Assembly: GCA_008508345.1 (NCBI GenBank) | Contig: QNGE01002714.1 | Span: forward strand, 40,613-104,612 | Source: Paragonimus westermani | Taxonomy: Eukaryota > Platyhelminthes > Trematoda > Plagiorchiida > Troglotrematidae | Reading direction: 5' to 3' | DNA length: 64,000 bases | Translations under genes and position numbers: made by a program | Notes under the pieces: generated by a model | Database searches by the model: none | What the model was told of the DNA's origin: nothing | The model's input: only the letters and a program-made list of their open reading frames with translations | In this document: positions 11,806 to 55,972 of the stretch, piece after piece | How positions within the stretch are numbered: the first letter of the stretch is position 1 | Layout: the number at the start of each line of letters is the position of its first letter

Positions 11806-12180
11806 GAATGAGCTATTCACAGTGTCAGCTGATGCAAGTGATATCGGAATCGGAGCGGTTCTTTCGTAACCATCGAGAAAAATCGGGTACGCCAGCCAAG
11901 TACTAAGGGAATCAGAGAGGAAGTATTCCACCACGGAGAAAGAATGCTTAGTTAGCGTTTGGACGCTGGAGAAGTGGAGGACCTATCTGATAGCGACCAC
12001 CTTTCATGTCGACAACCACTACAAACCCCTGATCTAGCTGAAAACGGCGAAGGATCTGCGTAGACGACTGGCGCGCTGAGTACTTCGACTGCAAGGGCTC
12101 AACTTTACTATCGGACATGTCGAGGGCACAAACACTAATGTACCTGATGCACTGTCGCGGCCAATACGGGAAAATAGGCT
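11806..12180 (+). pseudogene. RNase H domain (decayed gypsy)
   Basis: The segment TVSADASDIGIGAVLS (about 11821-11868) carries the first catalytic Asp. It is followed in other frames by the TTEKECL segment with the Glu (about 11930-11955) and the FHVDNHYKPL segment with the next Asp (about 12003-12032). The terminal G-HVEG-N-PDALSRP signature follows (about 12110-12165). Stops and shifts lie between the segments. Confidence 0.8.
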
Positions 12181-12329
12181 GTCAACCGAAGCCATACCCG
12201 TGAACGCAGTGTTGGTTGCCGACAAAGACATACTAGTCAATCAACAGCAACGCGAAATACGTGAACATCTACTGGTAAGATCCAAACCCGAGGGGTTGAC
12301 TTCGGGATTGAATGAGTTGTTACAGATCT

Positions 12330-13440
12330 GGGACGGGCTACATCTGGAGGGCGGCCAACTCGTCGTCGATATGAAGGTGCAGAGGAGGCTACAATCTCGA
12401 AGACTGCCAAATACACCAGTGAACCCGAGGGGACGTGTGATTCGACTGGCATATAGGGCGCGAACGCGCGTTCGAATTACTGCGGCGAAGGGTATTTTAG
12501 TCCACGATGCGGAAGGATGTGACTGACTTCATTCGAGCCTGCCCGACTGCCAACAGAACCGGGAGAGAATGACAACAACACCGCCGATGCAATCCATCGT
12601 AACAGAGCAGGCCGCACACACAAGAGGTATGAATAATTTTGGTCCACTCCCAACAATTCCAGATGGAAATCGCCACATAGGTGTCATGAGTGACCATTTC
12701 ACATGATGGGTGGAAGCCATTCCAATGACAAATCAAACGAGAGGAACAGTTGCGCACGCCTTCGTGAACAATGTGCTAGCACCCTTTGTAGTGCCCAACA
12801 GTTATCACAGATTAGGGTCCAAGCTTCGAGGGAGGGCAGTTTCAGGCGATGTCGAAGAATTGGAAGATTCAGCACCTGAGAGGGTCGCCGTACCATTCAC
12901 AAGCAAACGGGTTGACGGAGCGGTTCGACCGTACAATTAAGAAATGGCTGAATAGTAGAAGCAATAGCTGGGAAGGAGGAATACCAGATGTTTTGTTTGG
13001 ATACCACACGACGAATTACGCAACGATTGAGAGGTCACCATTTGAGATGACCTACGGGAGGGAGCCAAGGATTCTTTTGAATGTCCGTGTGTCCAGAAAC
13101 AGAGAGGGATAAGTAATACCGCAAGAACGACGACACATGATACACCGTGCGCTTAAACGGATAGCAGAAGACAACGCTGAAATAGAAAAAGTTATGACGT
13201 GAGGCACAACATACATAGATGGCGCCCGTTCAAGATCGGAGACCGAGTGAAAGTGAGACTACGGCCAACCGGAAACATCCGACGCCGTCGCATGTAAGTT
13301 TGAAAGGCGTTGGGGCGGACCATTTGCCATCACAAACCGCAGGAATACGAGCTTCAAAATCAGTCAAGTTCTTCGTGAGCGATGGATCAATGCTGTACAC
13401 TTGGTACCCTGACACAATCGCAGCAAGTTCCTTAAAGGAG
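12330..13440 (+). pseudogene. integrase domain (decayed gypsy)
   Basis: The pieces are a FIRACP segment from the zinc-binding region (about 12527), NNFGPLPTIPDG (about 12630-12665) where the first catalytic Asp is changed to Asn, LGSKLRG (about 12820) where the second Asp is lost, and SPYHSQANGLTERFDRTIKK (about 12887-12945) where the Glu is kept. The clearest open stretch is 12849-13112. A basic C-terminal piece follows to the polypurine tract. Two of the three DDE residues are gone. Confidence 0.82.
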
Positions 13441-13447
13441 GGGCGAG
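13433..13447 (+). other. polypurine tract of decayed gypsy element
   Basis: The purine-rich stretch AAAGGAGGGGCGAG lies immediately before TGTTGTGG, the first bases of the 3' LTR. Confidence 0.65.
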
Positions 13448-14453
13448 TGTTGTGGATTATGAAGCCGGAGGTGCGGGTGCTCCAACTCTCGGCAGAGTAC
13501 ATCCACGAAGCGGCAAGTTACGTCCAAAAGCCCACAGCGAGCGGGTCGCGGACAGCATGGGCGACCGGATGGGCCATCGCTCAACTGGATCGGACCAACG
13601 GACGAGACATGGCAGGCAAAATGGGGTGGATAACCAGATCGGGGACACGGTCATTCGAACATCCGGAAAAATATCTCGACGTGGTCGTAGAATACGACTA
13701 GAGGCCAGAGTAGATGGATTGAGGGCAGCACGAGCGACCGGACGGGCCAACGCCCAACGAGATCGACCCAACAGACGACGAATGGTAGGCGAAAATCGAC
13801 CTGACAGAAGGCGTCGGACACAAACCGGACCGAAGTGCACACGACTTGTGAGCGGGAAGCGGGGTTGTTGTGGGCCGGAATTATGATTCATAAACGCGAG
13901 CGTGCGTGTGGCATAGTGACCAGCGTGTTGGACAATCAAGACAGTGGATTATGAAGCCGGAGGTGCGGGTGCTCCAACTCTCGGCAGAGTACATCCACGA
14001 AGCGGCAAGTTACGTCCAAAAGCCCACAGCGAGCGGGTCGCGGACAGCATGGGCGACCGGATGGGCCATCGCTCAACTGGATCGGACCAACGGACGAGAC
14101 ATGGCAGGCAAAATGGGGTGGATAACCAGATCGGGGACACGGTCATTCGAACATCCGGAAAAATATCTCGACGTGGTCGTAGAATACGACTAGAGGCCAG
14201 AGTAGATGGATTGAGGGCAGCACGAGCGACCGGACGGGCCAACGCCCAACGAGATCGACCCAACAGACGACGAATGGTAGGCGAAAATCGACCTGACAGA
14301 AGGCGTCGGACACAAACCGGACCGAAGTGCACACGACTTGTGAGCGGGAAGCGGGGTTGTTGTGGGCCGGAATTATGATTCATAAACGCGAGCGTGCGTG
14401 TGGCATAGTGACCAGCGTGTTGGACAATCAAGACAGGACGCTCTTTCGCTACA
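13448..14453 (+). repeat. 3' LTR with internal 492-bp tandem duplication
   Basis: The LTR begins TGTTGTGG at 13448. Its 492-bp core occurs twice, at 13452-13943 and 13944-14435. Only after the second copy comes the U5 tail AGGACGCTCTTTCGCTACA, ending at 14453. The two core copies look identical, and the open frames in them translate identically. So this is one LTR expanded by a tandem duplication, not two complete LTRs. Confidence 0.82.
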
Positions 14454-15037
14454 ATTCCACACAAAGCAGCTGGGCATTACAAACGGGACACACAATTCTA
14501 CAGGATAAACTGCCGATATACTAAATTCACATAAACTCAGAGACAGGAGATAAAACATCTCTTGAAGTTTTAACACTTCGCCTGAATGAGTGTCGTTGTC
14601 AATAAAATCGATCATTTGATCATCGACATGGGGGACAAGATTTTAACATCTTGCAACATATAATATTTGGCTGTTTCAGGATAGTTGACATTGACGGTTA
14701 TGAAACTACTAACCAAGCAATAGATAAAAGAACAAGCGACTTAAATTAGTTCATGGAACCCCCCCACACTTAAAATTACACAATCAGTACGTACGCGTCC
14801 ACAAATTGCAAACATATAATTGAGTTGTAAATGAGAATAAGACAACATCCGCAAGACGGCTTGCACCTTTTCTTATGGGTTTCACTACTCCGCATCACTA
14901 ACTGTCAACGGTACATGGATAACCTGTTGAAACAGAAAAATATATTCAACCCACTGGGTCCCGTTATCCGGTACACCTCTTCAGATTTTGAGGCAAAGAC
15001 CGCGCGGGTCATAAGTTTCCATACCCTTCTTAACTTC
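14454..15037. other. no recognised feature
   Basis: AT-rich sequence between the decayed gypsy element and the tentative NAMPT end exons. No clear AATAAA was seen on the minus strand below 15038. No transposon motif was recognised. Confidence 0.4.
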
Positions 15038-15255
15038 TTAACGGGTTCTGGCACTCCTTCTTGCCAATTCAACGAATGGGCATCCCGTACCGCACACATG
15101 TGAGCTGTGGGTTCGGTGGAACGTACGGTATGATGTTAGCACTTCTAATCTGTGACTCAACCAACTTAGTATACGTGTCCTTTACAGATGAATTGTGTGA
15201 ACTAAACCAATACTCACCTGTAAAGTCCGTTTTTGGCTAAATATCTGTCGACCAG
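15038..15255 (-). CDS. tentative last two NAMPT exons (15218-15255 and 15038-15179)
   Basis: After exon 9 NAMPT still needs roughly 40-60 residues. A possible exon at 15255-15218 follows CATTAG, encodes LVDRYLAKNGLY and ends in a strong donor (CAG|GTGAGT). A 38-bp intron ending TGTAAAG would join a terminal exon at 15179-15038 ending in TAA. Phases fit and the total would be 496 residues, close to the 491 of human NAMPT. The KNG triplet falls where vertebrate NAMPT has it, but the tail is otherwise weakly similar. The true C-terminus may lie elsewhere. Confidence 0.3.
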
Positions 15256-15842
15256 CTAATGCCATTCGACGCATTTTAGCAGAGCACAAATATCGTTGAA
15301 CAAACACTACCATTGTTTGTTTCAAATTTATTGATCGTCTTGCAAATGAGACTTTTAAGTGTAGATGGAATATCTTTTTGACGCTAAAAATACTTCAGTT
15401 AACTAAGCATTCTGCGTGGTCTTGCAACCGTCAGGGCAAATACAGGGGTAAATCGGGCAATGGTTCTTTGATGCTGATTGGAGAATATGAAAACCAGAGT
15501 GGTTTAATCGACAGCCAACTTACAAACATCGGTTACAGTGGTTTCATCTGAAGAGACAATAGGTCTACTGCAACAGAACACAAAAGTTGCACACGCTATT
15601 ATATTTGGAATAGATTCTGAAGAGTGACGAAATGAAAAAGACGTAGCAGGTAAATTTAGTAGGTTTCAAAGCGAAAAATAAAAACCACAAAAGAATTCCA
15701 CTTTCTAACAAAAACGCAATCGCCATGCTAACCGTTAGTTAGAATTGCATTATTGAACCTCTTGCACGAGTATGACAACAGTATGGTGATGATGCTTATC
15801 CGTTCAAACTTAACCATGAACAGCAAACTGCAACACTCTTAC
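15256..15842. other. NAMPT intron 9 or 3' region, no recognised feature
   Basis: AT-rich sequence after the exon 9 donor. No transposon motif or conserved coding segment was seen. Confidence 0.45.
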
Positions 15843-48280
<32,438 letters not shown>

Positions 48281-48355
48281 ATTTTGGAACGAACACGAAA
48301 GCAGAAGCAAGCCGACACTGGGCGCAGGTACAGAAATATCTAAAACGATAAACAC
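48281..48355 (-). promoter_or_regulatory. NAMPT: NAMPT 5' leader with possible splice acceptor or alternative start
   Basis: Just upstream of the ATG at 48280, the minus strand reads TTTATCGTTTTAG and then the leader, so 48341-48340 could be an acceptor for a 5' UTR intron or for spliced-leader trans-splicing, which trematodes use. The same stretch is open in frame from another ATG at 48355 and would add 25 mostly hydrophobic residues. The two readings conflict. Confidence 0.35.
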
Positions 48356-51300
48356 ATAGTTGTTTATTACTGATCACTTGAAAAAATGTTGTAAACTGGT
48401 TCAATATGCTCAAGTTTTAAATGCCGCAGAAGTCACGTCATACGTGATTGTCCCCAGTTAGGATAAGGCCGAGGAAAATCTTGGGAAAACAGTGCTATGC
48501 AATTCGGACAAGGCAAACATGAAATATATGTTACTTTATACCTGTGCTAGACGCCACATATCATACCGAAAGTCCAAACAGCACACCGTTCTCATAGTAG
48601 GCAGATAAATCGTAAGAAAAGAACGAAAATTGAAGTTTTTGGTCCTAAGATTAGTTGAAAGCCTAAGAACTAACCAGATGTGAGGAATTTTGCGTGGCTA
48701 AACATGCACCTCGGCTGGAGTTGCCAGAGCAGCATTCATTAAGGTGAACAATGTGCGAGCTGAAAGAGATAGGTTAAACGGGAAATACGGAAACGCACAA
48801 TCCAACAAATACGGCACTTTACACACGAAACCTGCGTTGCATACGAAGTCCACAATAGTGTTATTTTGTTGTAAACTCGACTAACAGACGACGTGACAGG
48901 TGCCTATCACTAGTATCCAGGTTACTTTTGGTTAACCATTTCTATTTTAAGGATGCAACGTGCGTACACACGCATTACATACGTTGGTAAGCCAGTTTTT
49001 CTCCCTGAATTTTTCCTCTTCCGAAGTAAAAAAAATAGGTGGTCGAAGATCGCCATGACAGCCGGAAACAGGAGTGTAGTGTTGCACTGTTCACTGAAAG
49101 ACTAAAACAAGCTAACGATTTTCACCATTGTTATTCATTTCATTTAAATTCCATCTTAAGCGCAGCAAACAAGTGGAACATGCGCAGTGAGTTCAAAGGT
49201 CACGATTCTGAGTGCATCCATTCTCATCTAGAAGAGACCCAGCAGGCCAAATTTTAAAACTGTGAGATAACAATTACCATACCTGTTTTTTATTAGAACA
49301 CCGAGACGAGACAGTGAAAACCCACAAACTGATGAGATGAAAATTACTAAAGAACAAATTGCTTGTGCACCGACAAGGTACTCGAAAACTGGTTTAGCGG
49401 AAAACGTGAAATTGTGCTATTCATTCCGATCAATGGTGGCAGCATCTATGCAAAGCGTGTTTTCGGTAAGCATACATTTATGATCGACGTTGATGAGTGA
49501 CTACTACACAATAAGAAGGAAATTGCACCTGGGATATGAGCGAGACAGGACAATCCCTACACCTGTCTAAACTGCAACAACCAACATCAATGTTCCGGGA
49601 TTCAGCAGACAAAATGTCTGGTCACAAAAGGGAGCAGGATAACATACAACAACTCTACTTCGTTCTACTGCCCTGATAACTCGAACAACGACGAGAGTCC
49701 CTACACTGGATCCTATCAGCAATTAGCTCGTAATGTATCCAGCTAGAAAATACGCAGGTCCCGCAGCCTCCAGTCCAAGAGATGAGAACTGCCTACAATC
49801 CTCAAAACACTTGGGGCTCTTTTCATCACTTTGTCAAGTCATTAATTCATCATTCCGCATCGTGCTAGTGAACTGCGAACTAAGTGCAAAGCACGGTAGA
49901 TAATGCACTGGCATTTTTAATGCATGATCAAGCCATCCCGAATCCATAGTGTTCTATAGACCAAGGTGATCGATGCTGTACTTTTCGCACCACCATAACC
50001 CACATGATAACCACAGCAGTGTGTTTAGTTGAATAAAGACGCACACAAACAAATATAACTACGCCTAATATCTATGAACTTAAAAAATCCGTTCTAATTG
50101 TGGTCTTAGACCGACATGCGTCGCACGAAACAGTAGTAGGTCAACAGTGCAAGTGGAATAGGCCATGCACAGCATACTACAACGTGCTACTACGTACCGT
50201 ACACATACTATTATTAAATTGCAGTCTTCCCTACAACTTTTTATAAAGCTCCTTCATAATTTCAAGTTTGCTTTGTAACGTAAAAATGAGTGGACAGAAT
50301 TCAAGCCAAGATATCGCGCAACAATGGTAGATAGGGACAATGATAGACGGATTGATTGAAGGTTTGTTAGCCATGAAGAAATGACCTGAGAAAGTTGTCC
50401 TGGTGGTATACATTTGGGAACTAAGGCTAGGAGACTCACAACCACAGTGAATAAACAACTAAGATACATGGTGAAGGCTGGGGAAAACCGACAGACTGGG
50501 CACTCGCGAGTTTAAGTTATGCCTGTTTCCCGCCACCATACTGCAAAAAAATAATGAAGGAACAGTTATGAATTGTGTGGGTTACGGATGAGGTAAAACA
50601 GAGCAAACCAGCTGTTGAATCACTTGTGATATGAAAAAATCTGACTACACACGACACAACAAACATAATGGGGGGAAAAGGCAAACAGTATGAAAAACAA
50701 AAATGACGGTTAATGGAGTAGTTGACAGATAAAAACTAATTTTGGTGGCAGCGACTTACAGGACAAGCGCCCTTGACTAAGGTGTTTTGCTGAGTCCGAC
50801 AGTGTGGTTAATCGAAGCTGCTGGCTCATACCTGGATCACGGCTAAAGAGCCTGGAACATTACACTGAGATGGGTTTTAATGTCAACATCTTCACATCCC
50901 AAATCCACCACATACACTGGACAACATACTGTTGGTTCAGTCCAAACAGGCATACGCAAAATAGGTACTTGGTAGGCAGTGTACTGACATACATGAGGTG
51001 TGGCGAGTCGACGGAGATTGGTCCGCAGTATGTTAGTTCACATGGCCACTTTATCTACGTTTCTCGAGAATTCTATAAATTACTTCAACGAAAGTGGACT
51101 TAGCCTCTAAATTTAACCAAGGTCTTCGGCAGAGTCTGGTATGTCTCCCTGTTTACCTACGTTCATTATTGACCGTGTGGACTGTCGATCTTCCTGAATA
51201 CTACCAATAAAGGATGTTCGTCTGGTAAAAGATAAACGGCGGTGTTCTCCAGGTGTGAATTCTTCCTCCCACTACGCATCCGCTAACCAGTAATAGCATT

Positions 51301-52880
51301 TTTATAGCATGCCGCTCTGTACAAACCTTCACGGATGAAGCAACTCTCCACCATCCTAGTAACCATATGAGAAGATCCGTATCTTAGGGGTCCTTACTAA
51401 TCATTTTATTGACCAGCGTGGAGTCACTTGCGGTAAATATTATGGTGAAAATGAATTAAGGCACTAATTTGTGCCGTTTCAAAATTTGCCTGTGAATGGA
51501 TTATTTTCCAACTTCCATGTATTGCGTTCGGCTATAGTCTAATTCCAACCCTGTCCGCGCTGTACAAGCCTGACATTCCTAGACCAAACCCATCCCACAT
51601 TCACTTACTGTGTAACGGTCAACAAAAATACCTACGTTTTACACTCCCAATTCAGTACTGAAGTCTGCCGCATGTGTATTCGCACAAGCCAGTGTGATTT
51701 TTCACCGCATTTTTCACGTCTTACACTCCTACGCCGGACGCACCATAAGCCCGTTTGTAGCTTGGAATAAAAAGAACTCAGTACTGAGCTGATTGAATTG
51801 TCAACAACATCCACCGGTTAACTGTCGTTTTGTATGACAAGTAACACTGAAGGTAGGCTGTGAAGACACTCATCCCTAGCAATTAAATCCGGGCGCCGTC
51901 TCACCATGAACGAGTTCTTCATTACACAGAGCAGTCAGTACACAGAAGCAACCCTTGTCTAAATCGTGAAAAGCGGGACAGTGGATACTTTCAATGCGTG
52001 GTAGAAACCCCTTTCTGACTTGTTTTCAATTATACGAGGTCCACCGATCCATTTGATCTACTCATCTTCGAAGTACTTACCTGGCGTAAAGCATTTCTGT
52101 TTGGCTTGGAGTCTGCCTCATCCACCTTCTGTTCACCAACATGCGTTTATGGGTTTGGTACTAAATAACTGGTTCAAACTGCTTGTGAATTCCGTCTACG
52201 CTGCCTTCGCCTGGCATTTATTATCTCCTTCGTAGCTGCCACACGCACAGTGTTTGTCTGTGTAAATTAAAAGATGAAAACCAGTAATATAGGCAGCAGG
52301 ATGCCCTAAAAATGCCAACATTGGCACATGCCACTGGCCAGTACTAAATCGAAGGCAATTTAGCAGGCTACCGTCCACCAGAACAAGTTTCTTTGGTTAC
52401 GTAATTGGACCCTCAGTGTTGGTTAGAGCGCCTTCGGCAGAAGTCCCCTAGCTGGGGTATACGCTTGTGGCCGAAAGTGAACGGTACATCTTGATATCAG
52501 AAGAAACGTTGTTGTAAAAACTCTTGTGACGAATACGAGTACTAATTTCAATTAACAACGCTTAATGCCGTACCTAAGCAATTGTAACATTGTTCCGCCC
52601 TTGCACTGTCCATTAAACTTAATACTTCTGTGCTCTGTGTCCTCCGACATCAACTGAAAAATACATAGAATGCAAAATATCAACACAGCCTAAATACTCT
52701 GACGGCAGCATAAAGCTATCAGTTAACTTCGATCCGGGGTCTCAGAGTACGACGACTAATGAACTATACTGCCCCATTTTCTGGCAAAAAATATTGATAT
52801 TTTCGGTGTTGTGACAACAGGACAGAAATGCTCCTCAGTCCTAATTGGGTAGGCGGAAACAGCCTAACACTATGCGCGAA
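48356..52880. other. 4.5 kb upstream of NAMPT, no recognised gene
   Basis: This presumably includes the NAMPT promoter, which I cannot place. The largest open frame is 99 codons (50804-51103, plus), unrecognised. At 52410-52440 TCAGTGTTGGTTAGAGCGC looks like an isolated pol III A box without a B box. Confidence 0.45.
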
Positions 52881-52881
52881 C

Positions 52882-53854
52882 CTATTTATTTAACTTCGAC
52901 GGCACTTCACCCGAAATTTGGTATTCCATTTTTGTCCCCACAATATGAAATTCATCTGTAAGTGGAACGACGGAACTTTTCAGTTTACGAGGACACTTGA
53001 GAATGACGACTGCCCAATACATCCAAATGCATCCACACTCGAACAAATGAACCAGAAGCATACAATTCCGTGGAGACGGCAACTAACCTAAGAATAATCC
53101 ACAGATACAATATTCTTGTACATTCTTCCATATTATATTTTAGATTCGCTGATCACTTTTTCAAGGCATCGTGCGTGGTTAACTATCGTTGCGGTGCAAC
53201 CAAGAGCACCCAGACGACTACCAAGCTGGGTGGCCAGCCATATGTTCCAGGAATAGACGTCTGTCACTAATGAGCAGCGTATCATGAAAATGATGGGAAG
53301 TGTTCAAAAGTTAGCGCGAAATGAAGTTACAAGTTAAAATAGACTCGGAATTAAGATGTATTCCGACTATACAAAGGTATTTGCATCAGTGTATTCAGGA
53401 TTACACAGAAGTGATCTCACTCTCGTGTACACAGCATGAATTGTGTTTTGTAAGTAGTCATCAAACCTAAAAGCGATGTAGGATCCTAACGAGATGGTCG
53501 GTCATTATTTCGATGGAAATAACCTTGAATGCGTGTGTAAATGCAAACTAATCCTACTTTCCTAGTAAAATCGCCGCATTTGCTATCGACGAAGCAGAGT
53601 GAAGACACCTCATCAACCTTCTTCTGGCATACTGCTAGACAGCCAGAGTTGCAGGGTTTTGGCGAAGTAACAACGTGTGGGTGAGATTTTCCAACAGCCA
53701 TGATCACTGGCACGGATCGCAGAAGCAGAGGCAGAATGATTGCATCTTTACCCCCACCACACCATGAACGGTGAATGTTATTTCCTAGAGTAATAATATT
53801 AGTTTCACGAGATAACCTGATGAAAGCTGAGGCTATAGTTATCGTATCAAACAA
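52882..53854 (-). other. possible exons of an unknown minus-strand gene
   Basis: Two minus-strand frames have splice-like borders. One, 122 codons at 53854-53486, has a possible acceptor TTTCATCAG near 53811 and a possible donor AAA|GTAGGA near 53567; its product is cysteine-bearing (KPCNSGCLAVCQKK). The other ends at 52882 in PSKLNK-stop with AATAAA overlapping the stop. No family was recognised, and frames of this size also occur by chance. Confidence 0.2.
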
Positions 53855-55640
53855 CTACCACACTTGCATGAGCGTAGAACGGGAGAAAGAATGATAAGGT
53901 GGTGAACGGAAAAAATGAGAAAGAGGAGTATCGAGCGAATGAAATTTCTGGGGTTGAGCATTTAACAACAGGCCTTACCAGCTGAGATTGAAGTGGTAGT
54001 TCAAGAATGAACTATAGTAGTCGCTACTACTTCACACGATGTTATCCTTACAGCATTCTTTGAGAAATCTCTTAATAACGCCGAATTTGCGCAGGGTGGT
54101 TGAAAAAAATACATGGCCTGAAAGAAATGAACGCTCACAGTTAACTATGGCAAACTATAATAGAGCACAACGTAGTTACACAATGTTATCAGCTTAATAG
54201 ACTGATGTAAACGACACATTCGCCCTGAGCCCACAGACTTATGCATGGTCACATACAACCTACACAATTCACTACGACTGACAACTACGATCATGAGAGT
54301 ATAGTTAACGACTGACAACCCACGCATCAACCTGGATACAGATGATGAAAATTCCACCATTCATCTAATGACGAGATTGGCTTTGAATCAACCGGCTTCA
54401 GAACTGATTCGACACCGTAAGTTTGTCGTATAATCTGCTTCATATTTCAAGGATAAACTTCGGATAAACACAGACAAACCACCCACGCTCCCATACGGAA
54501 TTTGCACGACTCCTTCATATAGTGCGGTCTGTTCAAGGTCAGTCGAGTGCAGTATCACAATGATTTACGGACCTAGAAGCTTGTGTTTGCGGGTGTTCCA
54601 GGTTCTGTACAGCTATTGCTGACCTTATAACGGGTAGCAGATGACTTGTGTGAGGTGAGTAAGCATGGTAATGATAGTGTGTCACCATAAACGCAGAACC
54701 GAGTTCAAAGTGACAGCTTCAATGTGTGTATCAGTCAGTCATCGATTACCATGTGCTCTTGAGATTGTTTTGTCGGATAAAAAGCGAATAGAACAAATAT
54801 GAATGAGGGAGATTCTTAACTGATGATGAAATAATCACGGGAGCATCCTAAGCGTCGATCGTATTTCAGAATTGTAAGAGGGAGGAATCAAGCCTACATC
54901 AAAAGACGGTTTCCTTTTATACATAACTAAGTGGGAATCTCTCGGAAGTCCTTCTCAAGACAGGTTTTAGTGAAATTTTACAAACCAACTTACGTGGAAA
55001 ATGCAAATTTTACGGAACTTTGCATCACCATATACTGGACGATGTTCAAATTAACCATAACCTGCAAATCCTTTCCGTACGGCGATTCAGCATGTCAGTG
55101 AACTACAGAAGCATGTTCTGGAGTACTCGAGGTTCTGATAATACCTGCATGACTTGAAGAGATCCTACTGCAATCTCTCACAAGTTTCTTTATCGATGGT
55201 TAGCAGACTGATAAAAGTTCAAAGAAAAATGTGGGATGGATTCGCCACCAGGCTGCCCGTAAGGAAGCATCGTGAACAAATGCGTACGCTGTACACTCCG
55301 GGCGATATATACCAGGAGAACAATGTGTACAATGCGGACATAGAATTAATGGAAATCCTCTGAGGAGCGGATCATTTCCAGTTGTGTGTTCGTTTCCAAT
55401 CATGACTGATATGTTGGTACTGCTGCGATGAGATGTCATTCCGTTGAAGTGCAGCTTGGAAGTAAGAAGGGTTCTTTAGTGAAGGCCTTATCAAAGGAAG
55501 CCGATAAACATTCGTGGCAAAACAGGGTCTACGGGGAGTTTTCAGTTGACCGTCTTTTGACTACGTTCTAAGCGTTCAGTCAAGGCTTCGGAAAAACTGA
55601 AGTGAACATCAAAAGACACTCAATAGATGGTCGTGTCACC
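53855..55640. other. no recognised feature
   Basis: Open frames up to 79 codons on both strands, none with a motif I recognise. Confidence 0.45.
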
Positions 55641-55935
55641 TGGGATGTGCATCTACATACGTGTGCATGTTTCTGGGTGCACATATATGTATAAAACATT
55701 ATAATTTATGCACTTATAACATCCGCATACATATACGATGACACAAAACCTGTTTACTACACATCAATATATATATTACACATATTACACATGATTCCAT
55801 TCTTATGTAAAATCTTAATTCATATAAAAGTGCACATGAACACATATACGCTCCTTTTTGCGTATACCTGTACTGCACATATATAGTGTGTGTATATACG
55901 CAGAAATATGTTCATATATATCTATGTGTCAACGT
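55641..55935. repeat. AT/CA-rich low-complexity tract
   Basis: Dense runs of ATATAT, ACATAT and GTGTGTATAT over about 300 bases. It has no coding potential and marks a change from AT-rich to more GC-balanced sequence downstream. Confidence 0.7.
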
Positions 55936-55972
55936 CGAATTAAGCATAGTGTGAGACAAACTTGCGCGGCAG

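Larger units (their letters stand above)
8338..14453 (+). mobile_element. decayed Ty3/gypsy LTR retrotransposon with nested Penelope-like element
   Basis: The order is LTR, PBS, gag, protease, RT, RNase H, integrase, polypurine tract, LTR, the Ty3/gypsy gene order. The reading frame is broken by many stops and shifts. Most of the RT palm is deleted, and about 1.25 kb of a Penelope-like element sits inside gag. No matching target-site duplication was found (CTCAT before, ATTCC after). The element cannot move on its own. The near-identity of the LTR cores contrasts with this decay. Confidence 0.88.

Noticed and set aside
14905..15099. 64-codon minus-strand frame as the NAMPT last exon
   Set aside because: Its translation shows no similarity to the NAMPT C-terminus, and it has no fitting acceptor phase. 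The overlapping frame at 15038-15179 was kept only as tentative.
52410..52445. tRNA or SINE based on an A-box-like TCAGTGTTGGTTAGAGCGC
   Set aside because: No B box or cloverleaf follows within the expected distance.
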